Positions 17,912 through 28,092 of a stretch of 64,000 bases of DNA are shown here, in pieces. Under the pieces are notes generated by a model. It was not told where the DNA came from and searched no databases. It saw nothing but the letters and a program-made list of their open reading frames with translations. The position numbers and the translations under genes are program-made. Every line of letters starts with the position of its first letter. The stretch's first letter is position 1. Where the stretch lies: NCBI GenBank assembly GCA_029202385.1, contig CP119314.1, positions 4,094,501-4,158,500 on the forward strand. Reading direction: 5' to 3'. The stretch is from Candidatus Sphingomonas phytovorans. GTDB taxonomy: Bacteria; Pseudomonadota; Alphaproteobacteria; Sphingomonadales; Sphingomonadaceae.

Positions 17912-19432
17912 TCAGGTCGGCAGCGTCGCTTCGTCCACTGACGGTATCTTGCCGAACAGCGCCCGGTCCTCGGGGCTGAACGCCAAGCGCGACAGGACGA
18001 ACAAATAGGTCGCGGCGATGGCCGGCAGGCCGATGAGCAGCTCGGCCCATTCATACCGCCTGGGCAGGGAGGTGAACGCCGTCCCGACGACCACCGCCGC
18101 GCCGATCGCCCAGAGCATCGGCATGCGGAAACCCGAGACGCGCGCCTTGAGCAGATGGGCAAGCAGGTTCGACTTGACGACGGATGCGAGGCCGAGCGCG
18201 ACCAGCAGCGCCACCGCTGGCCCTGCGGCCTGGAAGTTGATCGGCCAGCCGATCCAGCGCATCGCGAAGATCAGCGTGAAGCTGAGCGCGATCTGGAAAC
18301 ACAGGGTCCCCAGCGAGATCATCAGGTTCCGCACCCGCGCGATATAGACCAAAGCCGATTCGCACACGGCACCGGTCGACGCCACCGCTTCGGCGGTCAG
18401 CAGAAAGGCGAGCGCGGCGGTGCCGGAGACGAATTGCGGCCCCACCACGCCCATCACCGCCTCGCCCGGGATCGACCCCATCAGCGCAAGGCCGGTCTGC
18501 GCCGCCATGATCCAGAAACCGACCTGCCGCACCTGCGCCGCGATCGCCTCGCGGTCGTTCTTGGCCAGGCTCGCGGTGATCACGGGGCCAAGGATCGGAT
18601 CGAAGCTGGTCTTGAGCTTCGCCGGGATCGAGGCGACCTGCTGCGCCATGTAATAGATGCCGACGATCTTGGGCTCGAACATCACCCCGAGGATGAACCG
18701 GTCGACATTGCGCGTGCCCCATTCGATCGCGTCGGCGCCGGCGAGCGGCGCGTTGCGGCTGGCCAGCGCGACCAGGTGAACGATGCGTGGCCGCCAGCCG
18801 TGCGGCAGGCCATAGCTGCGGATGAACGGAACCAGCGACGCGACGAGTGCCGCCGCCATCGACAGGATGTAGGAATAGATCAGGCCGTCGCGCAGCGAGA
18901 CGAAGGAGAAGACCCAGGCCGCGGCGCTGATCGTCCAGGGTTCGACGATCGCGCGCGCTGTCACCGTCGCCTTGACGTTGCGGCGATAGGCGAGCGCGGC
19001 GAGGCTGACATCGGACCAGGCGACCGCGAACACGATGCACGGCAGCCAGCGGTCCATCCCCTCGATCGGGCTGTTGGGGTACATGATCTGCGGCAGGGCG
19101 ATCAGCACGCCGCTGGCGATCAGCGAGGCGAGGAACGCCACCGCCATAGCATCCCACACCACATGGACATGCGGCCGGTCGGAGGAGGACAGCGCCTGGG
19201 CAAGCCCGCGCTTCAGCCCGAGCGTGGCGAGCAGGGCGGCGAGCTCGACCACCACCACCGCCAGCGCGAACCGGCCGACGATGTCCGGGCCATAGACCCG
19301 GCCGGCGATGAACAGGAACGGCAGTCGTGCGGCGAGGCGCAACAGGAAACCGATGATGTTGGTACGACCGCCCTTGGCCAGGGCCTTGAGGTCTTCGGTG
19401 CCCCCATCATCGGCGGCGGCCGCGTCGGTCAA
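17912..19432 (-). CDS. Polysaccharide flippase (Wzx/MATE-like) family protein
   Basis: A 506-residue polytopic membrane protein of the polysaccharide-transport (MOP superfamily) type, with about 12-14 hydrophobic segments. An N-terminal cytoplasmic stretch [20 protein letters not shown] precedes the first helix. Such proteins flip lipid-linked sugars across the inner membrane, but there are no glycosyltransferase genes nearby to name the substrate. The start is taken as TTG at 19432, which overlaps the polA stop as TTGA and has GGGGAG upstream; TTG at 19447 is an alternative adding five residues. Coupling to polA is by position only. Confidence 0.85.
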   Translation of the reverse strand: MTDAAAADDGGTEDLKALAKGGRTNIIGFLLRLAARLPFLFIAGRVYGPDIVGRFALAVVVVELAALLATLGLKRGLAQALSSSDRPHVHVVWDAMAVAFLASLIASGVLIALPQIMYPNSPIEGMDRWLPCIVFAVAWSDVSLAALAYRRNVKATVTARAIVEPWTISAAAWVFSFVSLRDGLIYSYILSMAAALVASLVPFIRSYGLPHGWRPRIVHLVALASRNAPLAGADAIEWGTRNVDRFILGVMFEPKIVGIYYMAQQVASIPAKLKTSFDPILGPVITASLAKNDREAIAAQVRQVGFWIMAAQTGLALMGSIPGEAVMGVVGPQFVSGTAALAFLLTAEAVASTGAVCESALVYIARVRNLMISLGTLCFQIALSFTLIFAMRWIGWPINFQAAGPAVALLVALGLASVVKSNLLAHLLKARVSGFRMPMLWAIGAAVVVGTAFTSLPRRYEWAELLIGLPAIAATYLFVLSRLAFSPEDRALFGKIPSVDEATLPT

Positions 19433-22182
19433 TGCGCGGCTCCCCAACTCGGACCGACGCCGATCTCGATGCCGAGAGGCACGCTGAGGACCACGGCGGG
19501 CTCGGCTGCGCTTGCCATCACCCGTTCGATCACCGGCCTCGCTGCCTCGACATCGCCTTCGGGCAGTTCGAACACCAGTTCGTCATGCACCTGGAGCAGC
19601 ATGCGCACGTTCGGCAGGCCGGCCTCGATCAGCGCCGGCCCCATGCGCACCATCGCACGCTTGATGATGTCGGCGCTCGTCCCCTGGATCGGCGCGTTGA
19701 TCGCGGCGCGCTCAGCACCCTGGCGCTCATGCTGGATCTTTGACTTGAGCCGCGGGAAATGCGTCTTTCGGCCGAACAGCGTCTCGGTATAGCCCTTGTC
19801 GCGCGCCTTTTCGGTCGTCTCGACGATATAGTGGTTGATACCGGGGAAGCGCTCGAAATAGCGGTCGATCATCGCCTGTGCCTCGTCAGCGGTCACGTCG
19901 AGCCGCCCGGCCAGGCCCCAGCGGGAAATGCCGTAGAGGATGGCGAAGTTGATCGTCTTGGCCCGCCCGCGGGTATCGCGGTTGACCTCGCCGAACAGTT
20001 CCTGCGCGGTCAGGCTGTGAATGTCGGCGCCGTCGGCAAATGCCTGTTTGAGCGCGGGCACATCGGCCATGTGCGCGGCCAGCCGCAGCTCGATCTGCGA
20101 ATAATCGGCCGCGAGCAGGACATTGCCCGACTCCGCGACGAAGGCGTCGCGAATCTGGCGGCCGATCTCGGTGCGGATCGGGATGTTCTGCAGGTTCGGG
20201 TCGGTCGAGGACAGCCGCCCGGTCTGCGCGCCGGTCAGCGAATAGCTGGTATGGACCCGCCCGGTCTCGGGGTTGATCTGTGCCTGCAGCGCGTCGGTAT
20301 AGGTGGATTTCAGCTTCGACAATTGCCGCCAGTCGAGCACGCGCGCCGCGATCTCCTTGCCGGGCGAATCCTTGTCCGCCGCGATCCGCTCCAGTTCATT
20401 GACGTCGGTCGAATAGACGCCGGACTTGCCCTTGCGCCCGCCCTTGATGCCCATGCGCTCGAACAGCACATCGCCAAGCTGCTTGGGGCTGCCGATGGTG
20501 AAGGGGCCGCCGGCAAGGCCATGGATCTCGGTCTCGAGCGCGGCGATCGAATGGGCGAATTCGGTCGAGAGCTGCGACAATTTCTCGCGGTCGACCTTGA
20601 TGCCGTGCCGCTCCATCTGCGCGATCACCGGCGCGAGCGGCCGGTCGACCATCTCGTAGACTCGCGTCGCGCCCTCTGCCGGCAGGCGCGGCTTGAACCG
20701 GCGCCACAGCCTGAGCGTGACGTCGGCATCCTCGGCCGCGTAGCGCGTGGCCGAGGCCAGGTCGATCTCGTTGAACTGAAGCTGGTTCTTGCCCGTTCCG
20801 ACCACGTCCTTGAACGCAATGCAGCTGTGCGAGAGGTGAGTCGCGGCAAGCTCGTCCATGCCGTGGCCGTGCAGCCCCGCGTCGAGATCGAAGCTCATCA
20901 GGATCGTGTCGTCATGCGGCGCGACGTCGATGCCAAGCCGACCGAGCACGATCATGTCGTATTTCAGATTATGCCCGATCTTGAGCACGCCTGGGTCCTC
21001 GAACAGCGGCTTGAACTTCGCCAGCGCCGTGGCCGGCGCGATCTGGTCGGGCTTTTCGGCGAACAGTCCCGTGCCGCCATGGCCAAGCGGGATGTAGCAT
21101 GCCTTGTTCGGTTCGAGCGCCATGCTGACCCCGACCAGTTCGGCGCGTGTCGCGTCGATGCCGGTCGTCTCGGTGTCGATCGCGATCCAGCCCTGGTGTC
21201 GCGCTTTCGCGATCCAGTCGTCGAGCGCGGTCTCGTCGATCACCGTCACATAGCCGTCGTGATCGCAGGGCGGGTCTTCCTCCTGCGGCACGCTCTTCGG
21301 CGTCTCGACCGGCGCATCCGCCACGGCGGAGAGCTTGGCGAGCAGCGACTTGAAGCCGTGATGTTCCAGGAACGCACGGAGCGGCGCCTCGGGAATCCCC
21401 TGAAGCGCCAGGTCCTCAAGCGGCTCGGCCAGAGGCGCATCGTCCTTCAGCGTCACCAGCACGCGGGAGAGCCGGGCATTGTCGGCATGCTCGATCAGAT
21501 TGTCGCGCAGCTTGCCGGGCTTCATCGAGGGGGCGGCCGCCAGCACGCCTTCGATATCGCCATGTTCCTGGATCAGCTTGGCGGCGGTCTTCGGGCCGAC
21601 GCCCGGCACGCCCGGCACATTGTCGACGCTGTCGCCCATAAGGCCGAGCACGTCACCCAGCCGGTCGGGCATCACGCCGAACTTCTCCATGACGTGCTCG
21701 GCGCCGAGACGGCGGTTGTTCATCGTATCGTACAGATCGAGCCCTGGCTCGATCAGCTGCATCAAGTCCTTGTCGGAGCTGACGATGGTGACTGACCAGC
21801 CCTCGCGCAGGGCTGCCTTGGCGTAGCTGGCGATGATGTCGTCGGCCTCGAGCCCGTCCTCCTCGATGCAGGGCAGCGAGAAGGCGCGGGTGGCGTCGCG
21901 AATCATCGGGAATTGCGGGACCAGGTCCTCGGGCGGCGGCGGGCGCTGCGCCTTGTACTTGTCGTACAGCTCGTTGCGGAAGGTATGGCTCGATTTGTCG
22001 AGCACGACCGCCATATGGGTCGGCCCATCCGCCTTGTGCAGCTCGTCGGCGAGCTTCCACAACATGGTCGTATAGCCATAGACCGCGCCGACGGGTTCGC
22101 CGTGCACGTTGGTGAGCGGCGGCAGGCGATGATAGGCTCGGAAGATATAACCCGATCCGTCGACGAGATAGAGGTGCGGCAT
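19429..22182 (-). CDS. polA: DNA polymerase I
   Basis: PolA of 917 residues with all three domains. The 5'-3' exonuclease has LYLVDGSGYIFRAYH and the helix-hairpin-helix GVPGVGPKTAAKLI. The 3'-5' exonuclease begins near residue 325 with WIAIDTETTGIDATRAELVG, keeping the D-x-E metal ligands, so proofreading is probably intact. The polymerase domain has SLTGAQTGRLSSTDPNLQNIP, LLAADYSQIELRLAAH, TINFAILYGISRWGLA and the catalytic LLQVHDELVFE. It is first in a unit with the flippase. Confidence 0.97.
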   Translation of the reverse strand: MPHLYLVDGSGYIFRAYHRLPPLTNVHGEPVGAVYGYTTMLWKLADELHKADGPTHMAVVLDKSSHTFRNELYDKYKAQRPPPPEDLVPQFPMIRDATRAFSLPCIEEDGLEADDIIASYAKAALREGWSVTIVSSDKDLMQLIEPGLDLYDTMNNRRLGAEHVMEKFGVMPDRLGDVLGLMGDSVDNVPGVPGVGPKTAAKLIQEHGDIEGVLAAAPSMKPGKLRDNLIEHADNARLSRVLVTLKDDAPLAEPLEDLALQGIPEAPLRAFLEHHGFKSLLAKLSAVADAPVETPKSVPQEEDPPCDHDGYVTVIDETALDDWIAKARHQGWIAIDTETTGIDATRAELVGVSMALEPNKACYIPLGHGGTGLFAEKPDQIAPATALAKFKPLFEDPGVLKIGHNLKYDMIVLGRLGIDVAPHDDTILMSFDLDAGLHGHGMDELAATHLSHSCIAFKDVVGTGKNQLQFNEIDLASATRYAAEDADVTLRLWRRFKPRLPAEGATRVYEMVDRPLAPVIAQMERHGIKVDREKLSQLSTEFAHSIAALETEIHGLAGGPFTIGSPKQLGDVLFERMGIKGGRKGKSGVYSTDVNELERIAADKDSPGKEIAARVLDWRQLSKLKSTYTDALQAQINPETGRVHTSYSLTGAQTGRLSSTDPNLQNIPIRTEIGRQIRDAFVAESGNVLLAADYSQIELRLAAHMADVPALKQAFADGADIHSLTAQELFGEVNRDTRGRAKTINFAILYGISRWGLAGRLDVTADEAQAMIDRYFERFPGINHYIVETTEKARDKGYTETLFGRKTHFPRLKSKIQHERQGAERAAINAPIQGTSADIIKRAMVRMGPALIEAGLPNVRMLLQVHDELVFELPEGDVEAARPVIERVMASAAEPAVVLSVPLGIEIGVGPSWGAAH

Positions 22183-22273
22183 GGGCGCGGGATAGCAGTG
22201 GTGCGCGGCGGGGGCGAGGCGAAATCTCAGCGCGCGTGCTGCGATCGGATGTCCACTGACCGGCGTTGCCCGA

Positions 22274-23422
22274 TCAGGGAATCGGGGCGCGGCCCGCCAG
22301 CGAATCGCCCTGGCCGCGATGGCTCGCGACCACCGCGGTGACCACTGCCTGCATCAGCGCCTGGCGTTCCGGGATGGCCCGGGGCGTATCGCCGATCATG
22401 ATCGCGACGGCATAGCTGCGGCCGTCGGGCGCCATCAGCAGGCCGACATCATTATAGCCCGCGGTGCGCCCGGCCAGATCCTGGCCGGTGCCGGTCTTGT
22501 GGCCGAAGTCCCAGCCGGCCGGCACCGCGCCGTGCATCCGCTGCCGGCCGGTCTTGGACGATTCCATGGTGCTGATCAGATAATCGGTCGACTGCCTGGA
22601 CAGGAGCTGGCCGAGCTTGAGCTTGGCAAGGGCGCCGGCGATCGCTGACGGCGCGGCGCCGTCCGGCGGATCGGCGACATAGCGTTCGAACGCCGCGATC
22701 CGCGCTGTCTGGGGCAGCCGGGCGCGGGCGCGGGTAAAGGCATTGCCGAAGGCGAACTCGGGCTTCCACTGGAGGCCCGCGGTCGCGCTTTGCAACAGCT
22801 TCTCGCCCGGGCCGAAGCGGATATCGCCCAGCCCCTTGCGCCGGATGAAGTCGCGCACCGCGGCCGGCCCGCCGACATAGCGGAGCAGCCGGTCGTTGCA
22901 GGTATTGTCGCTCATCGTCAGCGCGCGCCGCAGCAGCTCGCCGACGGTGGTATGATAGCCGCCATCTTTGACCAGCGCCGCGACCGGCTGATGGAACAGG
23001 GTGAAATCGTCCTTGGTCAGCGTGATCGGATCATCGAGCGTCAGCCGCCCGCTGTCGCGATAGTCCAGCACGGTCATCGCCACCCACAGCTTGCTCACGC
23101 TTTGCTGGGGCAGGCGGGCGTCGCCGTTGCTCGATACAGTCCATCCCTGGTCGATGCTGCGCACCGCGATGCCGACCCGTCCGTTGAAGTTGCGACCGAG
23201 CGCGGTGACATTCGCGACCAGTGCTTCGGGCGCCCGGGACGGCTGCGGCCTGGGTGTGGGTGGCGGGACGGGAACGACGACCTGATAGGGCGGCTGAACA
23301 GCCGCAGCGGGTATCAGGGTCAGGTGTCTGCTGGTGTCATGCCCGCAGGCACAGAGCGCTGCGGCGAGAAGTGTCACCGCTACAGGCCTCGGAAAATCAA
23401 ATGGTAGAATCTGTGTCACCAA
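22274..23422 (-). CDS. Class A beta-lactamase-like serine hydrolase, probable lipoprotein
   Basis: A 382-residue secreted enzyme with the class A beta-lactamase active site: SVSK (S70-x-x-K73), SDN (S130) and KTG (K234). Thirty-six residues after the SDN serine lies GEKLLQ, which supplies Glu166 and Leu169, with Gln at the Asn170 place. The N-terminus VAVTLLAAALCACGHD has a lipobox-like ending, followed by a proline-rich linker (PVPPPTPRPQPS), so it may be membrane-anchored in the periplasm. Whether it breaks down beta-lactams or acts on peptidoglycan cannot be told. No regulator of the AmpR type is adjacent. Confidence 0.87.
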   Translation of the reverse strand: MVTQILPFDFPRPVAVTLLAAALCACGHDTSRHLTLIPAAAVQPPYQVVVPVPPPTPRPQPSRAPEALVANVTALGRNFNGRVGIAVRSIDQGWTVSSNGDARLPQQSVSKLWVAMTVLDYRDSGRLTLDDPITLTKDDFTLFHQPVAALVKDGGYHTTVGELLRRALTMSDNTCNDRLLRYVGGPAAVRDFIRRKGLGDIRFGPGEKLLQSATAGLQWKPEFAFGNAFTRARARLPQTARIAAFERYVADPPDGAAPSAIAGALAKLKLGQLLSRQSTDYLISTMESSKTGRQRMHGAVPAGWDFGHKTGTGQDLAGRTAGYNDVGLLMAPDGRSYAVAIMIGDTPRAIPERQALMQAVVTAVVASHRGQGDSLAGRAPIP

Positions 23423-23657
23423 TCAAAGCCCCGCCCCCGGTTCGCGACCTTAGACACGGATTCTCCTTGAGGAATCCCCGGCATGCAAGCCTTGCGACGA
23501 ACCGCGGCTGACACAAGGTGAAACGGTTGTCGCAGCATCGCAGGCCAGCCGGTTGAATCCATTCAGGAGTTTTACAGGCTCCCGAAAGTCGACGCGGCAG
23601 CGGATTTGTCTGCGGCAAGAGGCGCTGCCGATCCCGGAACGGCGCGGCGCCGCCTGT

Positions 23658-25244
23658 TTACGGTACGAGGATCGTATCGACCGCTTCCGGCAACATGTCG
23701 GGATAATCGAGCGTGTAATGCAGCCCGCGCGATTCATGGCGGTGCAGCGCTGACCGGACGATCAATTCGGCGGTCTGGAGCAGGTTGCGCAACTCGATCA
23801 GGTCGGGCGTCACGCGGAAATGCCCGTAATAGTCGTTCACTTCGTCGGTGAGCAGCCGGATTCGGTGCTGCGCCCGTTCCAGGCGCTTGGTCGTCCGGAC
23901 GATGCCGACATAGTTCCACATGAAGCGCCGGATCTCGGTCCAGTTCTGCTTGATGACCACTTCCTCGTCCGAATCCTCGACCCGGCTTTCGTCCCAGGGA
24001 CGGATCGGGGGCGGGGAGGGCAATTCGTCCCAATGGTCGAGGATGTGGTCCGCCGCTGCCTCGCCGAACACGAAACATTCCAGCAGGCTGTTGGAAGCGA
24101 GCCGGTTGGCGCCGTGCAGGCCGGATTCGCTGCATTCGCCCGCGGCATAGAGGCCGGGCAGATCAGTCTTGCCGTGCAGGTCGATGACGACCCCGCCGCA
24201 CGTATAATGCTGTGCCGGGACGACCGGGATCGGGTCCTTTGTCATGTCGATGCCGAGGCCGAGCAGCTTTTCATAAATGTTCGGAAAATGCTCCTTCACG
24301 AACTCGGGGCCGCGATGGCTGATGTCGAGATGGACATAGTCCAAGCCGAGCCGCTTGATCTCATGGTCGATCGCGCGCGCGACGATGTCGCGCGGCGCCA
24401 GCTCGGCGCGCGGGTCGAAATCGGGCATGAAGCGATAGCCGGTGTCGGGGATCAGCAGATGGCCGCCCTCGCCCCGCACCGCCTCGGTGATCAGGAAGTT
24501 CTTGACCTCGAGATTGTACAGGCAGGTCGGATGGAACTGCATGAATTCCATGTTCGACACCCGGCATCCGGCGCGCCACGCCATGGCGATGCCGTCGCCG
24601 GTGGCGCCGCGCGGCGCGGTCGAGAAGAGATAGGTGCGCCCGGCGCCGCCGGTCGCCAGGATCGTGGCGCGCGCCGTATACAGTTCGACGCGGCCCGTCG
24701 CGCGGTTGACGGCATAGACGCCCCAGACATGGCCTGATCCCGAATAGCGCTCCTCATGCCGTCCGGTCGCCAGGTCGATCGCGACCATGTCGGGTATCAG
24801 GGTGATATTGGGGTGCGCCTCGGCCGCGCGCTGCAACGCCTCCTGCACTGCCCAGCCGGTCGCGTCGGCGACATGCACGATCCGCCGATGGCTATGTCCG
24901 CCCTCGCGCGTCAGGTGAAGCGCATCGCCGTCGGTCGCGAACGGCACCCCAAGTTCCTCGAGCCGCGCGATGGCGGCCGGGGCACGCTCGACCACGAATT
25001 CAACGGTCTCGCGGTTGTTCAGTCCCGCGCCGGCGATCATCGTATCCTCGATATGGCTCTCGAAGGTGTCGCCCGGCTCCAGCACCGCCGCGATCCCGCC
25101 CTGTGCCCAGGCGGTCGAACCCTCGTTCAACCCGCCCTTGGCAAGCACCGTCACCTTGACCCGGTCGGCGAGATTGAGCGCTGCGGTCAGCCCGGCCGCG
25201 CCGGAACCGATGATCAGAACGTCGCTTATATGAGAGTCCGGCAC
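23658..25244 (-). CDS. nadB: L-aspartate oxidase
   Basis: NadB of about 528 residues, an FAD enzyme that oxidises L-aspartate to iminoaspartate for quinolinate and NAD synthesis. Motifs are VLIIGSGAAGLTAALNLADR (FAD), LTREGGHSHRRIVH (substrate region), AVRGEGGHLLIPD, HYTCGGVVIDLHGKT and GLYAAGECSESGLHGANRLA. Two GTG codons are possible starts; the second (25242-25244) has GGAG at better spacing, the first is two codons upstream. The partners nadA and nadC are not in the window. Confidence 0.95.
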   Translation of the reverse strand: MPDSHISDVLIIGSGAAGLTAALNLADRVKVTVLAKGGLNEGSTAWAQGGIAAVLEPGDTFESHIEDTMIAGAGLNNRETVEFVVERAPAAIARLEELGVPFATDGDALHLTREGGHSHRRIVHVADATGWAVQEALQRAAEAHPNITLIPDMVAIDLATGRHEERYSGSGHVWGVYAVNRATGRVELYTARATILATGGAGRTYLFSTAPRGATGDGIAMAWRAGCRVSNMEFMQFHPTCLYNLEVKNFLITEAVRGEGGHLLIPDTGYRFMPDFDPRAELAPRDIVARAIDHEIKRLGLDYVHLDISHRGPEFVKEHFPNIYEKLLGLGIDMTKDPIPVVPAQHYTCGGVVIDLHGKTDLPGLYAAGECSESGLHGANRLASNSLLECFVFGEAAADHILDHWDELPSPPPIRPWDESRVEDSDEEVVIKQNWTEIRRFMWNYVGIVRTTKRLERAQHRIRLLTDEVNDYYGHFRVTPDLIELRNLLQTAELIVRSALHRHESRGLHYTLDYPDMLPEAVDTILVP

Positions 25245-25340
25245 ACCCACTCCGTTCGTGTCGAGCGAAGTCGAGACCAGGGGCGTTCGATCCGCGTTTC
25301 CCGCGACTACGCCTGAAACGAACGGGAAAACAAGCGGTCG

Positions 25341-26264
25341 CTATCCGTTCGACGCGCGCGTGAGGTTCAGGAACACATCCTCCAGGTCGGCCTCGCGGGT
25401 CGAAACATCGACGATGCCATAGCCGTCGGCCTGTACCGCGGCGAGCACCTCGCCCGCATTCACCCGGTCCTTGGCATAGGTGATGGCGAGCGTGCGCGTG
25501 CCCTTCAGCTCGATCTTCTGGAAACAATCGGCCTGGGGTGTCGCCTTGACGTCACGGTCGACCGTCACCTCGACCAGCTTCTCGGTCGCCTTGCCGACCA
25601 GCTCGCGGGTCGGCTCGTTGGCGATCACCTTGCCATGGTTGATGATCGCGATGCGGTCGCAGAGCTGCTCGGCCTCTTCCAGATAATGCGTGGTCAGCAC
25701 GACCGTCACGCCCTGCTCGTTGAGGCCGCGCACATAGGCCCAGAGTTGCTGGCGAAGCTCGATATCGACGCCCGCGGTCGGCTCGTCGAGCACCAGCACC
25801 GGCGGCGTGTGCACCATTGCCTTGGCCACCATCAGCCGTCGCTTCATGCCGCCCGACAGGGTGCGGGCATAGGCGTTGGCCTTGTCTTCCAGGTGCACGG
25901 CGCGGAGCAGCTCCATCGAGCGGCGCTTCGCCTTGGGCACGCCGTAGAGACCCGCCTGGATCTCGAGCGTCTCGAACGGGGTGAAGAAGGGATCGAACAG
26001 GATTTCCTGGTTGACGATCCCGATCGATGCCTTGGCGTTGCGCGGGTGCTGGTCGATATCGAAGCCCCAGATCGATGCCCTGCCGTCGGTCTTGTTGACC
26101 AGACCCGCCAGGATGTTGATCAGGGTCGACTTGCCTGCGCCGTTCGGCCCGAGCAGCCCAAAGATCTGCCCGCGCGGCACCTCGAAGGACACATCGTCCA
26201 GGGCGCGCTTGCCGCCCTTGTAGGTCTTGCAGAGCGAGTCGATGACGATGGCGGCTTCAGTCAT
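25341..26264 (-). CDS. ABC transporter ATP-binding protein
   Basis: A 307-residue stand-alone ATPase of the DrrA/CcmA/NatA-like group. It has Walker A GLLGPNGAGKSTLINI, signature LSGGMKRRLMVAKA, Walker B PVLVLDEPTAGVD and an H-loop LTTHYLEEAEQLCDR. The roughly 80-residue C-terminal extension after the ATPase core (EVTVDRDVKATPQ onward) is common in multidrug or lipid exporter ATPases. No permease gene is adjacent in this window, so the membrane partner must lie elsewhere. nadB follows after about 95 bases and is probably separate. Confidence 0.9.
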   Translation of the reverse strand: MTEAAIVIDSLCKTYKGGKRALDDVSFEVPRGQIFGLLGPNGAGKSTLINILAGLVNKTDGRASIWGFDIDQHPRNAKASIGIVNQEILFDPFFTPFETLEIQAGLYGVPKAKRRSMELLRAVHLEDKANAYARTLSGGMKRRLMVAKAMVHTPPVLVLDEPTAGVDIELRQQLWAYVRGLNEQGVTVVLTTHYLEEAEQLCDRIAIINHGKVIANEPTRELVGKATEKLVEVTVDRDVKATPQADCFQKIELKGTRTLAITYAKDRVNAGEVLAAVQADGYGIVDVSTREADLEDVFLNLTRASNG

Positions 26265-26368
26265 GCTTGGCCCTTAAGCTTGCGGCAAGCGCGCGCCAAC
26301 CCCTCTCCCGGCGGGATAGGGAAAGGAAGAATTGCCCCTCGCGCCTGCGCTTGCTATCGCGCCACCTC

Positions 26369-26602
26369 ATGATCGCCCCGCCCGAAACCCTCCGCGTCTC
26401 CCATCGCCGCAACGCCTGTGACGGCGCGACCGATATTCCCGGCGGCGCCGCGCTCGGCCATCCGCGCGTGTTCCTCGAGATCGACGAGCATGGTTATGTC
26501 GATTGCGGCTATTGCGACCGGCGTTTCGTGCTGATCGGCGGACCGGCCGACGGGGTCGATCAATCGACCCTCCCCGATCATCCGGCTGGCGCGAGCCTTT
26601 AA
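26369..26602 (+). CDS. CHCC-type zinc finger protein (NDUFS6-like)
   Basis: A 77-residue protein with the zinc-binding pattern C-H-C-C: RNACDGATD, then GHPRVFLEIDEHGYVDCGYC. This is the zf-CHCC domain found in the complex I subunit NDUFS6 and in many alphaproteobacterial small proteins. The ATG at 26369 is chosen because the family begins close to this point; the longer upstream reading is not conserved-looking. tldD follows about 20 bases downstream and may be co-transcribed. Confidence 0.87.
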   Translation: MIAPPETLRVSHRRNACDGATDIPGGAALGHPRVFLEIDEHGYVDCGYCDRRFVLIGGPADGVDQSTLPDHPAGASL

Positions 26603-26621
26603 CGCCCCTATATTGCGGGGC

Positions 26622-28052
26622 ATGATCAGCCTTTCAGACCCCCGCTCCTTCCTCTATCACGATGGCCAGCTCGATCCGGCTGAGGCGCAGCGCCTCACCG
26701 CGTCGGCGCTGGCCAAGGCCGACGACGGGGAACTCTACCTTCAGTACCGCAAGTCCGAGGCGTTCGGCTTCGACGACGGCCGGCTGAAGACAGCCAGCTA
26801 CGACACCCATTCCGGCTTCGGCCTGCGCGCCGTCTCGGGCGAGACCACCGCCTTCGCCCATGCGAACGAGCTGAGCGCCGCGGCGATCGGCCGCGCCGCC
26901 GAGACGATGGCGCTGATCGATCCCTCGGCATCGGCCAAGGCCCCGCCGCCGCGCGCGACCAACCGCCATCTCTATACCGCTGCCGATCCGCTCGATCTCA
27001 TCCCCTTCGCCGACAAGGTGAATCTCTGCCAGACGATCGATGCCGCCGCACGGGCGCGCGATCCGCGCGTCGCCCAGGTCTCGGTCGCGCTGTCGGGCAC
27101 CTGGAGCGTGGTCGAGATCGTCCGCGCAGACGGTTTCGTCGCGACTGACATCCGCCCGCTGGTGCGTCTCAACGTCTCGATCGTGGTCGAGCAGAATGGC
27201 CGGCGCGAGACGGGCAATTTCGGCCTTGGCGGCCGCTATCTCTATGATGCGCTGATGCGGCCTGAGACGTGGAACCGCGCGATCGACGAGGCGCTGGCCC
27301 AGGCGCTGGTCAATCTCGATTCGGTCGCCGCCCCCGCCGGCGAGATGACCGTGCTGCTCGGCCCGGGCTGGCCCGGCATCCTGCTGCACGAAGCGATCGG
27401 CCACGGGCTCGAAGGCGATTTCAACCGCAAGGGCACCTCGGCCTTTTCCGGCCGCATCGGTGAACGCGTCGCCGCGCCCGGCGTGACGGTGGTCGATGAT
27501 GGTTCGATCGCGGACCGGCGCGGCTCGCTGTCGATCGACGACGAGGGCACCCCGACCCAGGAGAATATCCTGATCGAGGACGGCATCCTGCGCGGCTATA
27601 TCCAGGACCGGCTCAACGCGCGGTTGATGGGCGTCGCCCCGACCGGCAATGGCCGGCGCGAAAGCTTCGCCCATGCGCCGATGCCCCGCATGACCAACAC
27701 CTTCATGCGCGGCGGCAACGACGATCCGGCCGAGCTGCTGAGCCGCGTGAAGAACGGCATCTTCGCCAAGAGCTTCGGCGGCGGCCAGGTCGATATCGTC
27801 TCGGGCAAGTTCGTCTTCTCCTGCACCGAGGCGTACAAGATCGAGAACGGCAGGCTCGGCGCCCCGATCAAGGGCGCGACCCTGATCGGCGACGGGCCCA
27901 GCGTGCTGACCAAGGTAACCGGCATCGGCAACGACTTCGCGCTCGACGAAGGCGTCGGCATGTGCGGCAAGGGTGGCCAGAGCGTGCCCGCCGGCGTCGG
28001 CCAGCCGACCTTGCTGGTCAGCGGACTGACGGTGGGCGGCACGGCGGTGTGA
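26622..28052 (+). CDS. tldD: Metalloprotease TldD
   Basis: TldD of 476 residues, a zinc peptidase that acts with TldE in maturing modified peptides and degrading unfolded ones. The metal site is LLHEAIGHGLEGDFNRKG (HExxxH), followed by VDDGSIADRRGSLSIDDEG and the C-terminal GVGMCGKGGQSVPAGVGQP. TldE (PmbA) is not in the window. ATG at 26622 is used; a TTG three codons upstream is also possible. It is flanked by small conserved proteins of the same strand. Confidence 0.95.
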   Translation: MISLSDPRSFLYHDGQLDPAEAQRLTASALAKADDGELYLQYRKSEAFGFDDGRLKTASYDTHSGFGLRAVSGETTAFAHANELSAAAIGRAAETMALIDPSASAKAPPPRATNRHLYTAADPLDLIPFADKVNLCQTIDAAARARDPRVAQVSVALSGTWSVVEIVRADGFVATDIRPLVRLNVSIVVEQNGRRETGNFGLGGRYLYDALMRPETWNRAIDEALAQALVNLDSVAAPAGEMTVLLGPGWPGILLHEAIGHGLEGDFNRKGTSAFSGRIGERVAAPGVTVVDDGSIADRRGSLSIDDEGTPTQENILIEDGILRGYIQDRLNARLMGVAPTGNGRRESFAHAPMPRMTNTFMRGGNDDPAELLSRVKNGIFAKSFGGGQVDIVSGKFVFSCTEAYKIENGRLGAPIKGATLIGDGPSVLTKVTGIGNDFALDEGVGMCGKGGQSVPAGVGQPTLLVSGLTVGGTAV

Positions 28053-28092
28053 TCGCCCTTCTGTGGAGCGAGGGTGGAAGAGGGAACTGAGC

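Noticed and set aside
18155..19792. 545-codon plus-strand frame
   Set aside because: Antisense to the flippase gene, with low-complexity Gln/Arg/Asp-rich translation.
19759..21795. 678-codon plus-strand frame
   Set aside because: It is antisense to polA, whose three domains are complete. The frame has no domain, and is long only because the opposite strand is GC-rich.
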